A DNA stretch of 64,000 nt from Salinisphaera sp040361255 (GTDB taxonomy: Bacteria > Pseudomonadota > Gammaproteobacteria > Nevskiales > Salinisphaeraceae). The stretch is from the NCBI RefSeq assembly GCF_040361255.1, contig NZ_APNG01000013.1, positions 69,777 through 133,776 on the forward strand. The letters run 5' to 3'. The notes under the pieces were generated by a model. The model was not told the DNA's origin and did no database searches. It saw nothing but the letters and a program-made list of their open reading frames with translations. The position numbers were made by a program, and so were the translations under genes. Positions within the stretch are counted from its first letter, which is position 1, and each line of letters opens with the position of its first letter. Positions 35,524 through 44,791 of the stretch are shown piece after piece.

Positions 35524-37914
35524 TTACAGGGTTTTAAGCGGTAAGGTCACCTGAAAGGTGGTACCTACACCTTCAACGCTTTCGAAATCGATCGTGCCGT
35601 GCATCTGTTCGACCAGTTGTTTTGTGATCGCAAGCCCCAGACCGGTGCCGCCCTGGCGGCGGGTATTGCCGCCATCGGCCTGCGCGAACAGCTGGAAAAC
35701 CTTGTCGCGAAACGACACCGGAATACCCGGGCCGTTATCGGCAATAGAAATGACCGCCTGGCCATCGCGGGCCGCATACGACAACGTCACCCGGCCGGCA
35801 GCGGGCGAAAATTTGATCGCGTTGGACAAAAGATTGGCCAACACCTGGGCAAAGCGCAGGGCATCGACCGAAACCTGTAGCGATTCGTCGCCGACGAGCT
35901 GCAGCCCGACATCGAAGCTATCGGCATAGCCTTTATTACTATCCATCGCCTCGACGAGCAGACCGCGCAGATCGTGGATATGGAAATCGAAGGCCACCCG
36001 GTCGGCGGCGAGTTTCTCCCAATCCAGCAGATCGTCGACGAGCAGCCCCAGGCGCTCGGAATTCTTCTGTGCCACCGCCAGCATTTCCTCGAACCCGGGT
36101 GGCACCGCGCCGAGCGCGCCCGACTTGAGCAATCCCAGCGCGCCCTTGATGGAGGTGATCGGCGTACGCAGCTCGTGACTGACCACGGCCACGAACTCGC
36201 TTTTCATGCGATCGAGCTCGCGCTCGGCGGTAATATCCTGAATCTGGGCCACATAATTGAGCGGCGCACCATCGCTATCGCGGGTCACACCGACCGACAG
36301 CTGTGCCCATATGCATTCACCGGAACGCGAGAAATAGCGTTTGGCGATCTGGTAGGAGCCGATCTCCCCTTCGACGAGCCTGCTTAGATGGCCCAGATCG
36401 TTGTGCAGATCGTCAGGATGGGTGAGCGTCTGAAAATCGGTCTTGAGCAGATCTTCGCGCGCATAATCAAGCATGTCGCAAAGCGACTGGTTGACTTCGA
36501 CAAAGCGCCCCTCGAGCGAGACCAGCGCCATACCCTGGGGCGCGCTGTCGAACGCGATGCGAAACCGCGCTTGGCTGGTATACAAAGCCTGCTCCATAGC
36601 CAGTAGCTGGGTGCGGTCGATCGCGATGCCCAGAAAACCGATGACCGCGTCAGCATGATCGCGAATGGCGCTGAGTACCAGCCTGAGCATGCGCTGGCTG
36701 TGATCGGCACACACGAAATGCCAGTCGCGACTTTCGATCTGCCCACGCAGCGGGCGTGCGGTAATAGCCTCGATAGGCGTGAGTTCACGCCCCGCTTCAG
36801 CCTGCACCTCGGCGACGAAAGCCGCCAGTTCGTCGCGATCGTACAGGTCGAGCAGACTCATACGGGCGACCGCATCGGACCACGAATAGCCAAGCAGGCG
36901 TTCCGCGCCGGGATTGAACAGCGTGATGGTGCCCGCGTTATCGGTCGCCATGATGGCGACTTCGGTCGAGGCATCGACCACTGCCTGCAGATACTGGCGT
37001 ACCTGGGCAATTTCGCGTGCATGTGCCTTGCGCGCGGTGATATCGAACATCGCCGCGACCGCACCGATCAAGCGCCCCTGAGAGTCGAAGAATGGCCGCC
37101 CACTGCACACCACCGATCGCGGCGCCAGGTCATGTGTTTTGATACACATTTCGACATCGCGTACCGATTCACCCCCCAGCGCGCGAATCAACGGCACGCG
37201 TTCGGGCACGAGCAGGGTTTCGCCATCGGCCTCGTATAAATTGAAGTATTCGGCCCACTGCGCCTGCGGAATATGCATCGGGTCGCTCTGGTGCCAGGTA
37301 CGCGCTCTGGAATTGAATAGCGTGAGTTCGCCCTGGGCGTCGCAGGCCACCACACCGCCCGGCAGCGCTTCCAGCAGGCTGCCAAGCATCGCTTCGCGGG
37401 TTTCGGCATTCCGCTTGGCCAGGCGTTGTTCGATCAGGGCCACGGCCAGGTCGGCCAGATCTTGCAGCCCCTCGCGCTGGCGCTCGTCGAGCGGTCCGGG
37501 CAAAGAGTCGAATACACACAACGAACCCAGCCGGTGACCAGCGCCAACCTTGAGAATGATGCTGCTATAAAAGCGTACATGCGGTTCGCCGGTCACCATC
37601 GGGTTGTCGGCAAAGCGGGCATCGTCGCGTGCATCGGGCACTTCGATCAGCCCGTCTTCGCCAAGCACGGCCGCACACATCGAAATATTGCGCGGCGCTT
37701 CGGTGGCCTCGACCCCGAAGCGGCTCTTGAACCATTGTCGGTCGGCGTCGATAAATGTGATCAACGCGTGTGGGACGTTGCACAGCCGGGCCGCCAGGCG
37801 CGCGATGGCATCGAACTCGGCTTCGGGCTCGGTATCGAGCAACGCATAGTCGTCGAGCACGCGCAGGCGCTCGAGTTCCATATCGTTCGAATACATGTGT
37901 TCGGTTACAGCCAT
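35524..37914 (-). CDS. GAF/PAS sensor histidine kinase
   Basis: A 796-residue kinase with no clear membrane segment. A GAF domain (about 20-165) begins ERLRVLDDYALLDTEPE and ends GSLCVFD. PAS domains follow (about 180-300, 310-430 and 440-560). The dimerisation domain has the phospho-His at about 580 in VVSHELRTPI, and the ATPase domain shows LSNAIKFSPAAG, ISIADNGPGIP and GGTGLGLAIT. The GAF type suggests a soluble or redox cue. ATG 37914 is preferred; an extension to 38091 lacks homology. It heads the c-di-GMP signalling cassette. Confidence 0.9.
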   Translation of the reverse strand: MAVTEHMYSNDMELERLRVLDDYALLDTEPEAEFDAIARLAARLCNVPHALITFIDADRQWFKSRFGVEATEAPRNISMCAAVLGEDGLIEVPDARDDARFADNPMVTGEPHVRFYSSIILKVGAGHRLGSLCVFDSLPGPLDERQREGLQDLADLAVALIEQRLAKRNAETREAMLGSLLEALPGGVVACDAQGELTLFNSRARTWHQSDPMHIPQAQWAEYFNLYEADGETLLVPERVPLIRALGGESVRDVEMCIKTHDLAPRSVVCSGRPFFDSQGRLIGAVAAMFDITARKAHAREIAQVRQYLQAVVDASTEVAIMATDNAGTITLFNPGAERLLGYSWSDAVARMSLLDLYDRDELAAFVAEVQAEAGRELTPIEAITARPLRGQIESRDWHFVCADHSQRMLRLVLSAIRDHADAVIGFLGIAIDRTQLLAMEQALYTSQARFRIAFDSAPQGMALVSLEGRFVEVNQSLCDMLDYAREDLLKTDFQTLTHPDDLHNDLGHLSRLVEGEIGSYQIAKRYFSRSGECIWAQLSVGVTRDSDGAPLNYVAQIQDITAERELDRMKSEFVAVVSHELRTPITSIKGALGLLKSGALGAVPPGFEEMLAVAQKNSERLGLLVDDLLDWEKLAADRVAFDFHIHDLRGLLVEAMDSNKGYADSFDVGLQLVGDESLQVSVDALRFAQVLANLLSNAIKFSPAAGRVTLSYAARDGQAVISIADNGPGIPVSFRDKVFQLFAQADGGNTRRQGGTGLGLAITKQLVEQMHGTIDFESVEGVGTTFQVTLPLKTL

Positions 37915-38272
37915 CGTTGCCGCCACAAGCGGTGATTTTGGATCATATCGGTCGATATCGGCCGTTCTGTACTGTTTCTGTAAATATGGCGCAAAGGATA
38001 AACACCCGACCGACGCAAACCCGCGCGCCAAAAATGAGACGAGCTGGCGGCCGCTGACCGCTACTGTATGGCCGCAGATGCGCGCAGCCAAAATGTCTTT
38101 TCCAATCAGCCGATTGGGTCAGTTTTCGAGAGTATCCGAATTACCCCCCAAAAACAGGTTATTGGCGCAAAAAGGTGGCCGCTGAAATGATTGCCTGCAC
38201 GATAATGATGCGCACGCCGGCTACGATGCATAAACTCGCGCCCTTGTTACCCTTGCGAACAAGAAAGCCTCG
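37915..38272. other. Gene-free divergent region between kinase and DUF945 genes
   Basis: About 360 bases with no credible gene. It must hold the promoters of both neighbours. It is less GC-rich than the genes. Runs such as TTACCCCCCAAAAA are visible, but no clear operator or RNA was recognised. Confidence 0.5.
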
Positions 38273-39667
38273 ATGAGTAAAAAGACGATCGGCATCGCCG
38301 TCGTAGCGATCCTATTGGTGTTGGTTGCCGGCGTTGCGCCCTACTGGATCGGTACCAAGGTGGAAAACGAGTTCCGTGACGGCATTGCCCAGGCACGCAC
38401 CGAATTCGGCTACCCCATCGAGGTGACCGGTTATGAGCGCGGCTGGCTGCATTCGCATGCAGTCACACAGCTACGTATCGAGGACAAGACCTTCGATATC
38501 GAGCACGACATCACCCACGGCCCGCTGCTCGTTTTCGGCTGGGCTCGCATCCACAGCACGCTGCCGCTCGATGTGGCCCCCAAGCTCGACCACTTTTTCG
38601 ACGGCCCGCCGCTGGTGGCGGACACGCGACTCGGCTTCGGCGGCGGTTACCGTATCGATATCCACTCGCCGGCGTTCGACAAGGATGTGCCGGACTATCC
38701 GGATGCGCATGTCCGCTGGGACGGCCTTGAAGGCCATTACGCGCGCGACGACAACCAAGTGGATTTCCAGCTCGGCGGCGGCGGTCTGCAAATCGACGCT
38801 GGCGATCGCCATGTTCTGGTCGAGGATATCGCCCTGAGCGGTTCGGGCAGTGCCATGGCCAACCTCGGCAACGATGATGCCGCGCTGGACTGGGGCAGCC
38901 AGTTCGAAGCCAGCGTGGGCAATTACCGTGTCTACGAGAAACCCGGGCTATTCGATATCAGCTACGGCATGCGCCTGAAGGCCAACAGCACGCAGGCCGA
39001 AGACGACACGGTCGAACTGCATGCCGGTTACGACATCACCGATCTGCGCGTTAAAGGCACCCCGAGCGACGGCGAACCGGTCGATATCGACATCGACAAC
39101 GCCGCCATCAAACTCGACCTGACCGGCTTGCAGGCCGATCCGCTGGAGCAGTTGATCGTGGCAATGCGCGATCTCGACCCGGCCAATCTGTCGCCCGAAC
39201 AGATCCAGGCACGTACCGGTCGCGCGCTGATCGAGCTGGGGCCAGAGATCCTGTCGGGCACGCCCAAGCTCAGCGTGGCGATCCCGGCCATCGACACCGG
39301 CCACGGCCAGGCACGTGCGCTCGCCAGTGTGGGGCTGTTTTCGCCCGACGAGTTACCACAGCAGCTCAAGGAAATGGCGCGCGAAATGCCCCTGATGGCG
39401 CTGGCCCAGCGGCTGACGCTCGATGCGGATGTATTCGTCGACCAGCAACTTATCGACTGGACCGCGACAAAGCTGGCCAGCGAAAAGCCGGCCATGGCAC
39501 GCGATCTGCGCACGCAGCTCGACGCCCTGGTGCAACAGGGGCTGCTCATGCGCGAAGACGGCGCCGTGGGTTTGAAGCTGCATACGGATGTGAACACCGT
39601 GGTGCTCAACGGGCGCACCATCCCGGCGCAACAGCTCAAGCCCCTGTTCGACAGCCTGTTTCAGTAG
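38273..39667 (+). CDS. DUF945 (YdgA-like) envelope protein
   Basis: A 464-residue protein. One N-terminal membrane helix or signal (about 6-27, IGIAVVAILLVLVAGVAPYW) is followed by a periplasmic part typical of DUF945: VENEFRDGIAQARTEFG, YERGWLHSHA and ITHGPLLVFGWARIHSTL. The C-terminal half has repeated amphipathic strands (SVAIPAIDTG, NTVVLNGRTIPAQQ). E. coli YdgA is a poorly understood inner-membrane protein. It ends before a hairpin shared with the convergent LprI-like gene. Confidence 0.82.
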   Translation: MSKKTIGIAVVAILLVLVAGVAPYWIGTKVENEFRDGIAQARTEFGYPIEVTGYERGWLHSHAVTQLRIEDKTFDIEHDITHGPLLVFGWARIHSTLPLDVAPKLDHFFDGPPLVADTRLGFGGGYRIDIHSPAFDKDVPDYPDAHVRWDGLEGHYARDDNQVDFQLGGGGLQIDAGDRHVLVEDIALSGSGSAMANLGNDDAALDWGSQFEASVGNYRVYEKPGLFDISYGMRLKANSTQAEDDTVELHAGYDITDLRVKGTPSDGEPVDIDIDNAAIKLDLTGLQADPLEQLIVAMRDLDPANLSPEQIQARTGRALIELGPEILSGTPKLSVAIPAIDTGHGQARALASVGLFSPDELPQQLKEMAREMPLMALAQRLTLDADVFVDQQLIDWTATKLASEKPAMARDLRTQLDALVQQGLLMREDGAVGLKLHTDVNTVVLNGRTIPAQQLKPLFDSLFQ

Positions 39668-39675
39668 GCCAACTC

Positions 39676-39713
39676 GCGGTAAGGCCGGCCATCTCGCCAG
39701 CTGGCCTTACCGC
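39676..39713. terminator. Bidirectional hairpin between convergent genes
   Basis: GCGGTAAGGCC at 39676-39686 pairs perfectly with 39703-39713 over a 16-base loop. It follows the DUF945 stop and overlaps the stop codon of the LprI-like gene on the other strand. Confidence 0.6.
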
Positions 39714-40132
39714 TGTTCGAGATACGACCACAGCGTCCGGGCCCGGGCGCGCACCAGCGCGTTGCGGGCCTGGCCGACATCCAGCGCGGCCGAGGTGCCA
39801 TGGCTTTCGCGCGTGAACAGCCGGTTCAAGAACTCGAACTCGGCGTCGAGGAAGGCCAACCAGCGGCGCTGACTGGCCCGTAAGCCCGCTTGCTGGGCCG
39901 GGGTCAGGCGGGTCATCAGCTGCTTATAGGCAGTATTGAGCTCGTCGTCCAAGGCCTGGGCCATGTCGGTGCTGGCCTGATTCATGGCCCGCGTCGTCGA
40001 CGCATTGGCAAGCCGTGCGTCATAGGCGGCCATGCGCGCCTGGAAGTCGTCGACATAAGCCGGCGCATCCGGATTGGTGATTGCGCCGGCGCTGGCGGCC
40101 ACGCAGAGTAAGAGCATTGCCAGATATTTCAT
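39707..40132 (-). CDS. LprI-like (DUF1311) periplasmic protein
   Basis: A 141-residue protein with a signal peptide (about 1-17, MKYLAMLLLCVAASAGA). The mature part contains LDDELNTAYKQLMTRLTPAQ and LRASQRRWLAFLDAEFEFLN, the core of the DUF1311/LprI family, some of which inhibit host lysozyme. The usual cysteines are absent. No partner gene is adjacent. Role inferred from family only. Confidence 0.75.
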   Translation of the reverse strand: MKYLAMLLLCVAASAGAITNPDAPAYVDDFQARMAAYDARLANASTTRAMNQASTDMAQALDDELNTAYKQLMTRLTPAQQAGLRASQRRWLAFLDAEFEFLNRLFTRESHGTSAALDVGQARNALVRARARTLWSYLEQR

Positions 40133-40200
40133 TATCCACTCGGCTTACGCGCTAGGATGAAGCGAATGCATCGACGCTGTCGCGCCTGAGCTCGCCTATC

Positions 40201-40827
40201 ATGACCCAGATCGCCGCCTTTGTTCGCTCACGACCCACCATACCGCCGGTGCTGCTCGCCGCGGTCGTGCTGTTGTTGCTCAGCGGCTGTGCCGTACTCG
40301 ACCGGCAAGGCGATAAATCCTCGCCGGCCGACGGCGAGACCCAGAGCACGCGCGCCCAGCTCAATGCCGGCTATAGCGATCTGTATTCCAACGCGAGCGG
40401 GCTGGCGAAGGTCGACACCCTGTTGTACGTGAAATTCGAATCCGACGACGTGGAGCGCGTTGTCACCGAGATGACCGACTACTGCGCCGCGCTCGCGCAA
40501 CGCCTGGAAGCGCTCGCGGCCGATTATCCCGCGCTCGATCTGCACCAGCAGGTTGACCCGCCGATCATCAAGGCCGCACGCGACGCCCAGAAGAAAGCCA
40601 ATCTCAAACGCTTCGCACCGGTGGTCGGCGATTCCGGCACCGCCTTCGAGCGCGGCCTGCTCATCCGCCTGCTGGGCGCGGCCGACCAGCAACACTATAT
40701 GGCCGCGACACTGGCCGAACGCGAACCCAACCCCGCGCTGTCGAAAATCATGGCCGAGACGGGCGAACGCTTCGCCGGTTTCTATGACGAAATCGACCGT
40801 CTGCTCAAGGCGCGTTTTTATCGTTAG
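40201..40827 (+). CDS. Lipoprotein of unknown function
   Basis: A 208-residue protein. The N-terminal helix VLLAAVVLLLLSGCAVL ends in a lipobox with Cys31 as the probable lipidation site. The mature part is mostly helical (VERVVTEMTDYCAALAQRLEAL, then KAARDAQKKANLKRF), with GLLIRLLGAADQQHYMA. No family was recognised. Its last 23 bases overlap the convergent DUF3820 gene. Confidence 0.75.
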   Translation: MTQIAAFVRSRPTIPPVLLAAVVLLLLSGCAVLDRQGDKSSPADGETQSTRAQLNAGYSDLYSNASGLAKVDTLLYVKFESDDVERVVTEMTDYCAALAQRLEALAADYPALDLHQQVDPPIIKAARDAQKKANLKRFAPVVGDSGTAFERGLLIRLLGAADQQHYMAATLAEREPNPALSKIMAETGERFAGFYDEIDRLLKARFYR

Positions 40828-41035
40828 CGCGGCGTAGCGGCGCCAGCAACGGTTTCAGGCCGTTGTGGTCGATTTCGTGCATGAGCGCGAGCAGCCGACC
40901 AATCTCGCCCCGGGGAAAGCCGCTGCGGGCGAACCAGTTGAGATAATGGCCGGGCAGGTCGGCGATCACACGGCCTTCGTACTTGCCGAAGGGCATGGTG
41001 CGGGTGACCAGTTTTTGCAGATCCGCCGTATCCAT
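40805..41035 (-). CDS. DUF3820 family protein
   Basis: A 76-residue protein with MPFGKYEGRVIADLPGHYLN and WFARSGFPRGEIGRLLALMH, the conserved DUF3820 pattern. The family has been linked by name to quorum-sensing-regulated factors, but no mechanism is established. It lies 8 bases after the alpha/beta hydrolase gene on the same strand. Confidence 0.85.
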   Translation of the reverse strand: MDTADLQKLVTRTMPFGKYEGRVIADLPGHYLNWFARSGFPRGEIGRLLALMHEIDHNGLKPLLAPLRRANDKNAP

Positions 41036-41043
41036 TGGGCTTT

Positions 41044-41961
41044 TCAGGCCGGGGCGCCGAGCGCGGCGATAAAACGATCATAAGCGTCGAAGAACGCGTC
41101 CGGCTGCTGAAAATAGGGCAAGGCGCCCGCATCAAAGGATGTCACACGCGACTGGGTATGCGCCTCGACGATATCGCGGGCAGCGGCATCGGAGAAATCA
41201 CTGCGTTTACCGTAGGCTAACCAGACCGGCTGGCTCAGGCCGCGGTACAGTCCGGCCGCGTCGGCACTGAACAGATAACCGGAAAGAAACGACCATGGCG
41301 CATGGCGCGCGCCCGGCTGGTGGGCGCTGCGATAGGCATAGTCGATAAGGCCCGGGTCTACATCCTTGCCGCCAAAGGTTTTTTCCAGAAAGTAACGAAT
41401 ACTGGCCCGGCTCGAAAGCGCGCTGAAAAGCCCGCGTGACAGCGCGTTCGAGGCCGTGATCGCGCCGTACAGCCAGCGCTTGCCCCGCGTTGCATCGCCA
41501 TGCGGGCGCGCCGATGCCCGGGTGTCGACACCTGCCGGGCTGACCAGCGCGATACTGCGATAGCGCCCGGGTCGCTGCTGGGCCGCGCGGGCCAGATACT
41601 GGCAAGCGACCGAACAGGCCATCGCATCGACCTGGTCTGCCCCGGTATCGGCCGCAATCTGCTCGATCCAGGCATGGATGGCATCGGTCATCACGCCTGG
41701 CGTGTAGCGTATCGCCGCTCGCGTGCTGAAACCGTAGCCGGGCAGATCGATCGCGGCGACCGGTCGTCTGCCGCGATAGCGATCGTAAACCGGCTTGACC
41801 TCGTAGGCCGACGCCGCCGCGTTGATACTGTGTACCAGCACCAGCGGCACTCCGCCCGCGCCATCGCCCTTGTCGAAATAATAGCTGATCGTGCCGACAT
41901 CGGTTTCGAACGTGCGCCGTTCGCCCGCCAGGGCCGCCGGTAGGTTATCACTTGTGTTCAT
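41044..41961 (-). CDS. Alpha/beta fold hydrolase with altered nucleophile elbow
   Basis: A 305-residue hydrolase. LVLVHSINAAASAYEVKPVYD is the oxyanion-hole region, with His-Ser replacing the common His-Gly. AAIDLPGYGFS follows. The nucleophile elbow is AMACSVAC, so GxSxG becomes CxVx around Ser: Ala-Cys-Ser-Val-Ala. Candidate acid and base lie in the C-terminal third, but the final His is not clear. It may act on an unusual ester or be non-catalytic. ATG 41959-41961 is used; an extension to 42003 is unlikely. Confidence 0.75.
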   Translation of the reverse strand: MNTSDNLPAALAGERRTFETDVGTISYYFDKGDGAGGVPLVLVHSINAAASAYEVKPVYDRYRGRRPVAAIDLPGYGFSTRAAIRYTPGVMTDAIHAWIEQIAADTGADQVDAMACSVACQYLARAAQQRPGRYRSIALVSPAGVDTRASARPHGDATRGKRWLYGAITASNALSRGLFSALSSRASIRYFLEKTFGGKDVDPGLIDYAYRSAHQPGARHAPWSFLSGYLFSADAAGLYRGLSQPVWLAYGKRSDFSDAAARDIVEAHTQSRVTSFDAGALPYFQQPDAFFDAYDRFIAALGAPA

Positions 41962-42030
41962 GGCAGCTCGCTGCTCGAAAAAGGAATGGCCGCGCCTGTG
42001 CATGCTACGCCATGGCCGGTTGCAGCGCGT

Positions 42031-42774
42031 CTAGAGTCTGGCCAGCAGTTCCTGTTTCTTGGCCGCGAACTCGGCTTCGCTGAGCACGCCCTGTCGCTTG
42101 AGCTCGCCCAGGCGCTCCAGTGCATCGAGAATGGCGTCGTGCGGCGAGCCAGTCGCACCCGCTCGCGCTGCGGGCGCCGAATCGCCCGCGTCGTGGTCGG
42201 CGATACATGCCAGATCGGCGAGCACGACTTCACCGATCTGGCTGGTGAAAACGATCTCGCCTGTCTCGGCGGTCTGCGCCTGAGCCACGCCGGTAATATG
42301 ATGCGCACCCGTGGCATAAAGCGTGACCCGCCCCGCGCGACGAATCGCCAGCCGCGCCGGGCCGTCGAAATAGGCATAGGCCAGGCTGGCATTTTCGCCA
42401 CGCGCGGCCGGCTCGCCCAAATCGGCCGGCCACCAGCGCTCGTGCGCGGGCACCACGGTATCCCAGCCACGCGCATTCGGATTGATTCGCCAGGGTTCGT
42501 GACGCCGGTCTGCGGCCTGTTCGCGAAACAGGCGCGACAGGGCATTACACAAGGCATCGATACGATTTTTGAGCACCTGATTGGCCGGCTCGGTGATCAT
42601 GATCAAACCGCCGCGCATCCACTGGCCCGGGCCCGCGAACTCCGGGTGATCGAACATCGCCATATCGCCGCCGCCTTGGACCACGGCAGACCACAGATGC
42701 GCCACCGCGGCCACGCTAAAGCCAAAGCGTTCGGCATGATCGGCAAGCTGAGCCGGGCTGGCGGAATCGTTCAT
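42031..42774 (-). CDS. SHOCT-domain protein
   Basis: A 247-residue protein. The C-terminal 35 residues, DAILDALERLGELKRQGVLS with the continuing EAEFAAKKQELLARL, are a SHOCT oligomerisation motif. The N-terminal 190 residues were not recognised; they have QGGGDMAMFDHPEFAGPGQW and a beta-rich middle, LATGAHHITGVAQAQ-like. SHOCT motifs often sit at the ends of bacterial proteins of varied function. The following 200 bases upstream contain no other gene. Confidence 0.75.
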   Translation of the reverse strand: MNDSASPAQLADHAERFGFSVAAVAHLWSAVVQGGGDMAMFDHPEFAGPGQWMRGGLIMITEPANQVLKNRIDALCNALSRLFREQAADRRHEPWRINPNARGWDTVVPAHERWWPADLGEPAARGENASLAYAYFDGPARLAIRRAGRVTLYATGAHHITGVAQAQTAETGEIVFTSQIGEVVLADLACIADHDAGDSAPAARAGATGSPHDAILDALERLGELKRQGVLSEAEFAAKKQELLARL

Positions 42775-42972
42775 GGCGAGATAACGGGCGAATGCATGAG
42801 GTGGCCTATTCTAGGGTCTGTCGCGGCATTCGCGTGCCGCAGGTTTGTGTTGCAATACAGGCTTCGGTCCACACCGGTTATCAAGCCGGCAGCCAACAGC
42901 CGGGCCGGTCAGCGGTTTTCAATGGCGTCGCAGCCGGCGGCCGCGGCAACGGTTTGCCCGTGAGGAGTTTCC

Positions 42973-43587
42973 ATGCGCTTTCGCATGCCGCGCGCGTCGC
43001 TCGATGCCCCCTATAGCGTCAGTCTCGAGATCAAGAAGAGCCAGTTCATCGGCTGGTGCGCGGCCATCGATCGCGCCGAGGAGGCACAGCGACTGGTCGC
43101 GCTTGCCCGTGAGCGCTATCCCGATGCCACGCATCATTGTTCGGCGTTTATCGCCGGCGCGCCGGGCGAGTATCAGGCCATCGGTTTTGCCGATGATGGC
43201 GAGCCCGGCGGCACCGCGGGCCGGCCGATGTACCAGGTGCTCGAGGGTAGCGGTCTGGGCCGGATCGCCTGTGTGGTGATTCGTTATTTCGGCGGCATCA
43301 AGCTGGGCACCGGCGGTCTGGCGCGGGCCTATGCACAGACCGTGAGCGCGCTGCTGGCCGATCTGCCCACCTGCGAATACATACCGCGCCGCCCGCTCGT
43401 GCTCGAGCTCGGCTTTGCCGACGAACAGCCCGCCCGTGCCTGGCTTGCCGAGCACGAGGGCGATATCGTCGATGCTGCCTACCATGCGGCGGGCGTTAGG
43501 CTGACCGTGGCCTGGCCGTTAGACGCAGGCGTCACACTGGCCGAACTCGACGCCCGCCTGGGCGGGCGCCTGGTCTGTTGCGAGTAG
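42973..43587 (+). CDS. YigZ/IMPACT family protein
   Basis: A 204-residue two-domain protein. EIKKSQFIGWCAAIDRAEEA, followed by DATHHCSAFI, DDGEPGGTAGRPMYQVLEGS and VVIRYFGGIKLGTGGLARAY, is the highly conserved UPF0029 core. The C-terminal domain is the EF-G domain IV-like partner. It may act near translation. An ATG five codons in is possible, but ATG 42973 has a GAGGAG site upstream. Confidence 0.93.
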   Translation: MRFRMPRASLDAPYSVSLEIKKSQFIGWCAAIDRAEEAQRLVALARERYPDATHHCSAFIAGAPGEYQAIGFADDGEPGGTAGRPMYQVLEGSGLGRIACVVIRYFGGIKLGTGGLARAYAQTVSALLADLPTCEYIPRRPLVLELGFADEQPARAWLAEHEGDIVDAAYHAAGVRLTVAWPLDAGVTLAELDARLGGRLVCCE

Positions 43588-43588
43588 C

Positions 43589-43867
43589 TCAACCGCGCTC
43601 GGTGACTTCTAGCAGGTGATAGCCGAACTGGGTTTTCACCGGGCCCTGTACTTCGTTGAGCGGCGCGCTGAAGACCACTTCGTCGAACGCCGGCACCATC
43701 TGGCCACGACCGAAGGTGCCCAACTCGCCACCCTTGCGGCCAGACGGGCAGGATGAATGCTCACGCGCGACCTCGGCGAAGTCACGACCGTTTTCGATGT
43801 CTTTCTTGAGCTCGAGGCACTTGTCTTCGCTGTCGACGAGAATATGACGGGCGCTGGCTTTGGTCAT
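43589..43867 (-). CDS. ppiC: Parvulin-type peptidyl-prolyl cis-trans isomerase
   Basis: A 92-residue single-domain parvulin. SARHILVDSEDKC is the first strand with the catalytic His, ENGRDFAEVAREHSSCPSGR and KGGELGTFGRGQMVPAFDEV are the core, and TQFGYHLLEV closes the fold. There is no signal, so it acts in the cytosol. Convergent with the YigZ-like gene, one base apart. The ATG at 43865-43867 with AGGAGTA upstream is used. Confidence 0.94.
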   Translation of the reverse strand: MTKASARHILVDSEDKCLELKKDIENGRDFAEVAREHSSCPSGRKGGELGTFGRGQMVPAFDEVVFSAPLNEVQGPVKTQFGYHLLEVTERG

Positions 43868-43991
43868 GGCAGATACTCCTGCTTTGAAAGATAGGCCCGC
43901 CATATTACGGCAATTTCTGCCCAAACGACCGCCGATACCGACCCACGAACCGGGCCCGGCCGGAACTGACCCAAAACCGCGACGCGTCCGC

Positions 43992-44594
43992 TTAATCGGA
44001 CAGGGCGTTGATGTCGTTGATCAGCTGTCGAAGAATGTCATCGAGCGCGGCCTTGGTGGATTGCTGAACGGCATTTTTCTGGCCGAATGCGCCGGCGAGC
44101 ATCATCTTGCCCATCTGCGATTTGCCGCTCGATTCGTACACTTTCGACAACCGTTCGCGCCCGCCCGCTTGCAAGGTCACATGCATGGAGATCTGGGCGG
44201 CAAAATCGTTGAACGAATACGTTTGCAACGCGAATGTCAGCAAGCCGTCGCTTGCCGCGTTGGCATCGGCTACCTTGCGAAGCCCATTGAAGGCGGTCTG
44301 TACATCACGCGACTGCAGCGTGTCGTCGAGCATTTCGCCGATGTCCACGACCCACTTGTTGGCCACACCGGTGCTGAACGCTCTGAATTCGTAGCTCAAC
44401 GCTGCCGTTCGGGGCGGCAGATAATAAGCCGAAGCCCGGTCGGTGGACGGCAGGTTCGAATCGCCAGCGTTTTTCTCAAGATACTGCGGATAGTCGCTCG
44501 CGACATGGGTCGCACAGCCGGTCGAAAGCACCGTCACCGCAACGAAGCAGCACAGCAGAACATGACGGCTTAGCCGTCGAGCGGATACGAACAT
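43992..44594 (-). CDS. Lipoprotein of unknown function
   Basis: A 200-residue protein. The signal segment HVLLCCFVAVTVLSTGCATH has a lipobox with Cys27-28 region as acceptor. The mature part has alternating strand and helix blocks (AALSYEFRAFSTGVANKW, VVDIGEMLDDTLQSRDVQTA) and a C-terminal helix QSTKAALDDILRQLINDINA. Such spacing resembles outer-membrane-associated lipoproteins that handle periplasmic ligands, but no family was recognised. ATG 44594 has GGGGGAAAAG upstream. Confidence 0.78.
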   Translation of the reverse strand: MFVSARRLSRHVLLCCFVAVTVLSTGCATHVASDYPQYLEKNAGDSNLPSTDRASAYYLPPRTAALSYEFRAFSTGVANKWVVDIGEMLDDTLQSRDVQTAFNGLRKVADANAASDGLLTFALQTYSFNDFAAQISMHVTLQAGGRERLSKVYESSGKSQMGKMMLAGAFGQKNAVQQSTKAALDDILRQLINDINALSD

Positions 44595-44791
44595 CTTTTC
44601 CCCCAATGAATAGGCATATACCCGCCGCACCTGGAGCCACCCCCGGCTCGTCGACGTGGGTTCGGCGTTACCGCGTAATCTAGCCATAGTCGGTGGATAA
44701 GCCAAATCGACAATCCGTAAGCGGTATCGTCCCCATGGCCGGCCGATCAATCGACTAAAATGGCGGTTTGTTTGCCCGCCGAATCGCGCCC

